NCBI GenBank assembly: GCA_946480815.1 | Contig: CAMLLB010000023.1 | Span: forward strand, 1 to 59,829 | From: an uncultured Flavobacteriales bacterium | GTDB lineage: Bacteria > Bacteroidota > Bacteroidia > Flavobacteriales > Crocinitomicaceae | Direction of reading: 5' to 3' | DNA length: 59,829 bases | In this document: positions 58,145 through 59,829 of the stretch, piece after piece | How positions within the stretch are numbered: the stretch's first letter is position 1 | Layout of the letters: each line of letters opens with the position of its first letter | Position numbers and translations under genes: made by a program | The notes under the pieces: model-generated | The model's database searches: none | Seen by the model: only the letters and a program-made list of their open reading frames with translations | What the model was told of the DNA's origin: nothing

Positions 58145-58296
58145 TCCTCCCCCTTTCATCCCCCTCCAAAGGGGGAAACTGGAATTACACTTTAAAGTGT
58201 AAATCAGGCTTCGGAAAATCAAATAAACAGATCAAAAATCTTTCCTTCTTAAGAGAATTGAAACCTCCCCCTTTGGAGGGGGATTAAGGGGGAGGA
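58145..58296. repeat. inverted repeat of CCCCCTCCAAAGGGGG units in the hemH-lpd gap
   Basis: The gap from 58045 to 58351 has no gene. Arms at 58145-58175 (TCCTCCCCCTTTCATCCCCC then TCCAAAGGGGG) and 58267-58296 are near reverse complements of about 30 bases, and each also holds its own small CCCCTCCAAAGGGG palindrome. Between them are 91 AT-rich bases, including the palindrome ACACTTTAAAGTGT (58187-58200). Confidence 0.8.
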
Positions 58297-58303
58297 CAAA
58301 CAA

Positions 58304-58332
58304 AAAGGGCATCCGAAAAACGAATGCCCTTT
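58304..58332 (-). terminator. terminator of lpd
   Basis: AAAGGGCAT (58304-58312) pairs with ATGCCCTTT (58324-58332); the minus strand continues with TTTTTG. Confidence 0.85.
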
Positions 58333-58351
58333 CAAAAATTTTATTTGAATC

Positions 58352-59755
58352 TTAAATATGCAATGCTCTGTTATCAGTTGCGGCCAAAGCGGCTTCTTTG
58401 ATTGCTTCAGAGAATGTTGGGTGTCCGTGGCAAATGCGTGAAATATCCTCTGCAGATGCACGGAATTCCATTGCCGTTACAGCTTCCATGATCATATCTG
58501 CAGCACGTGCCGCGATCATGTGAACTCCCAGGACCTCATCTGTTTTAGCATCAGCCAAAATTTTCACGAATCCGGCAATATCCATTGATGCACGAGCTCT
58601 TCCCAACGCTTTCATCGGGAATGAACCTGCTTTGTACTCTATTCCTGCTGCTTTCAATTCTTCTTCAGTCTTACCAACTGAAGCGATTTCCGGCCAGGTA
58701 TATACTACTCCCGGGATCAGGTTGTAATTGATATGTGGTTTTTGTCCTGCCAATTGCTCAGCAACCATTACTCCTTCTTCCTCCGCTTTATGCGCCAACA
58801 TAGCACCTCGCACCACATCACCGATTGCAAAGATGTTCGGAACAGCTGTTTGCAAATGATCGTTTACATCAATCTGACCACGGTTGTTTGCTGTCAAACC
58901 AATATTCTCAAGGCCCAATCCTTCCGTATATGCTTTACGTCCAACGGCAACCAAACAGTAGTCAGCTTCCAATGTTACCTCTTCGTCTTTTTTGTTCAAA
59001 GCAGTCAATTTCACTCCGTTTCCGGTATTTTCAACTTTCTGAACTTTATGTTCCAAATGGAATTTGAATCCTTCTTTTTTCAGGATTTTCGTCAGTTCTT
59101 TTCCTAAAGAAAGGTCCATTGTCGGAAGGATATTCGGTGCAAATTCAACCACTTCCACCTCAGTTCCCAAACGCGCATAAACGGATCCTAACTCCAAACC
59201 GATTACCCCACCTCCGATAACGATCATTCGTTTTGGAATTTCAGTCATTTTCAATGCTTCGGTAGAAGTAATGATACGTTTTTTATCCGGTTCCATTCCC
59301 GGGAAGAAATTCGGTTTCGAACCGGTTGCAATGATGGTGTTTTTTGCAGTAATGTTCGTACTGTTTCCTTTTTCGTCTTTAACAGCGATCGTCGTTTTAT
59401 CGACAAATGAACCCACTCCCTGGTAAACAGTTACTTTATTTTTATCCATCAGGAATTTGACACCGTTGCATGTTTGAGCAACTACTTCTTCCTTACGGGC
59501 AATCATTTGTGTGATATCCGCTTCTACATTTTCGACTTTGATTCCGTGAGTTGCAAAGTTGTGCTTCGCATTGAAAAAATGCTCTGAAGAATCCAGTAAC
59601 GCTTTCGAAGGAATACATCCTACGTTTAAGCAAGTTCCTCCAAGAGTTGGGTATTTTTCGATCAAAGCAGTATTCAATCCTAATTGTGCACAGCGAAGAG
59701 CGGCTACATATCCACCAGGACCAGAACCGATTATCGCAACATCAAACGTACTCAT
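58352..59755 (-). CDS. lpdA: dihydrolipoyl dehydrogenase
   Basis: E3 flavoprotein of the 2-oxoacid dehydrogenase complexes, 467 residues, re-oxidising lipoamide with NAD. The FAD site is IGSGPGGYVAALR (about 9-21), the redox cysteine pair is in GGTCLNVGCIPSKALLDS (about 40-57), the NAD site is VIGGGVIGLELGSVY and the active-site pair His-Glu is in HGHPTFSEAIKEA near the end. The genes for E1 and E2 are not in this window. A terminator follows; a TACCTTTA box lies upstream. Confidence 0.97.
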   Translation of the reverse strand: MSTFDVAIIGSGPGGYVAALRCAQLGLNTALIEKYPTLGGTCLNVGCIPSKALLDSSEHFFNAKHNFATHGIKVENVEADITQMIARKEEVVAQTCNGVKFLMDKNKVTVYQGVGSFVDKTTIAVKDEKGNSTNITAKNTIIATGSKPNFFPGMEPDKKRIITSTEALKMTEIPKRMIVIGGGVIGLELGSVYARLGTEVEVVEFAPNILPTMDLSLGKELTKILKKEGFKFHLEHKVQKVENTGNGVKLTALNKKDEEVTLEADYCLVAVGRKAYTEGLGLENIGLTANNRGQIDVNDHLQTAVPNIFAIGDVVRGAMLAHKAEEEGVMVAEQLAGQKPHINYNLIPGVVYTWPEIASVGKTEEELKAAGIEYKAGSFPMKALGRARASMDIAGFVKILADAKTDEVLGVHMIAARAADMIMEAVTAMEFRASAEDISRICHGHPTFSEAIKEAALAATDNRALHI

Positions 59756-59779
59756 AGTTTCAATTTCTAAAATGTGGGA

Positions 59780-59829
59780 TAAAGGTAGGAATTAATTGAA
59801 AATGGAGAATTGAAAATGGAAAAGAATGT
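59780..59829 (-). promoter_or_regulatory. lpd promoter box and right-edge repeat
   Basis: TACCTTTA on the minus strand (59780-59787) is one base off TAnnTTTG, 24 bases before the lpd ATG. From about 59794 the sequence consists of AATTGAAAATGGAGAATTG-type units like those near 31374-31455. The window ends within this repeat. Confidence 0.4.

Overview
The window is a gene-dense chromosomal segment of a gliding or type IX secretion (T9SS) bacterium of the phylum Bacteroidota, most likely order Flavobacteriales and possibly the Fluviicola/Crocinitomicaceae group (inference). The evidence is gldA, gldB, gldC, a porP-gldK-gldL-gldM-gldN cluster, the miaB / sigma-54 activator / lptE / TPR / secG / groESL order, an S46 dipeptidyl-peptidase, and many start-proximal boxes matching the Bacteroidota -7 consensus TAnnTTTG. 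I found no tRNA, rRNA, CRISPR array, prophage or insertion-sequence transposase. The mobile-looking DNA consists of short palindromes and dispersed repeats between genes.

Layout. 1-16 kb: gldA, an aquaporin, a queuosine-precursor transporter, tyrS, a secreted transglutaminase-like protein, a large propeller-type sensor kinase immediately downstream of truA, a PhoB/PhoR-like two-component pair, a glycosyltransferase behind a Kup potassium transporter, and trmB. 15.6-20.6 kb: clpP and clpX (a hairpin lies between them), a DUF2797 protein and an ABC-F ATPase. 20.6-31.3 kb: the T9SS core, transcribed leftward as an arginase-fold protein, porP, gldK, gldL, gldM, gldN, then a second gldN and a second gldM, with terminator-like hairpins after gldN, after gldN2 and after gldM2. 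31.4-41 kb: topA diverging from a tight operon miaB-activator-lptE-TPR-secG, then groES-groEL. 41-52 kb: a secreted unknown protein, a 2Fe-2S ferredoxin, a nadE-M48 protease-beta-barrel operon, a second beta-barrel gene, gldB, gldC and an S46 peptidase. 52-59.8 kb: a membrane protein, coaE, a SiaB/SiaC-type partner-switching pair, a methyltransferase-ZIP transporter pair, a membrane thioredoxin-like protein, hemH and lpd.

How the genes fit together. GldL-GldM form the proton-driven motor of T9SS, GldK-GldN a ring beneath the outer membrane, and PorP/SprF-type barrels accompany secreted cargo. GldA is an ABC ATPase tied to gliding, and GldB and GldC are further gliding proteins. LptE, GldB and GldK are lipoproteins. 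ClpXP, GroESL and M48/S46 peptidases give protein quality control and peptide use.

Points that stand out: (1) duplicated gldM and gldN in mirrored order with a single gldL; (2) an arginase-fold protein beside the T9SS core that lacks key metal-binding residues; (3) at least three families of short dispersed repeats, one supplying stop codons and the C-terminal tail of a protein, another lying inside two coding sequences in opposite orientation; (4) several promoter boxes almost touching start codons, suggesting leaderless mRNAs; (5) an isolated SiaB/SiaC pair. All function calls come from reading the translated sequences and from recall of the families; no database search was run.
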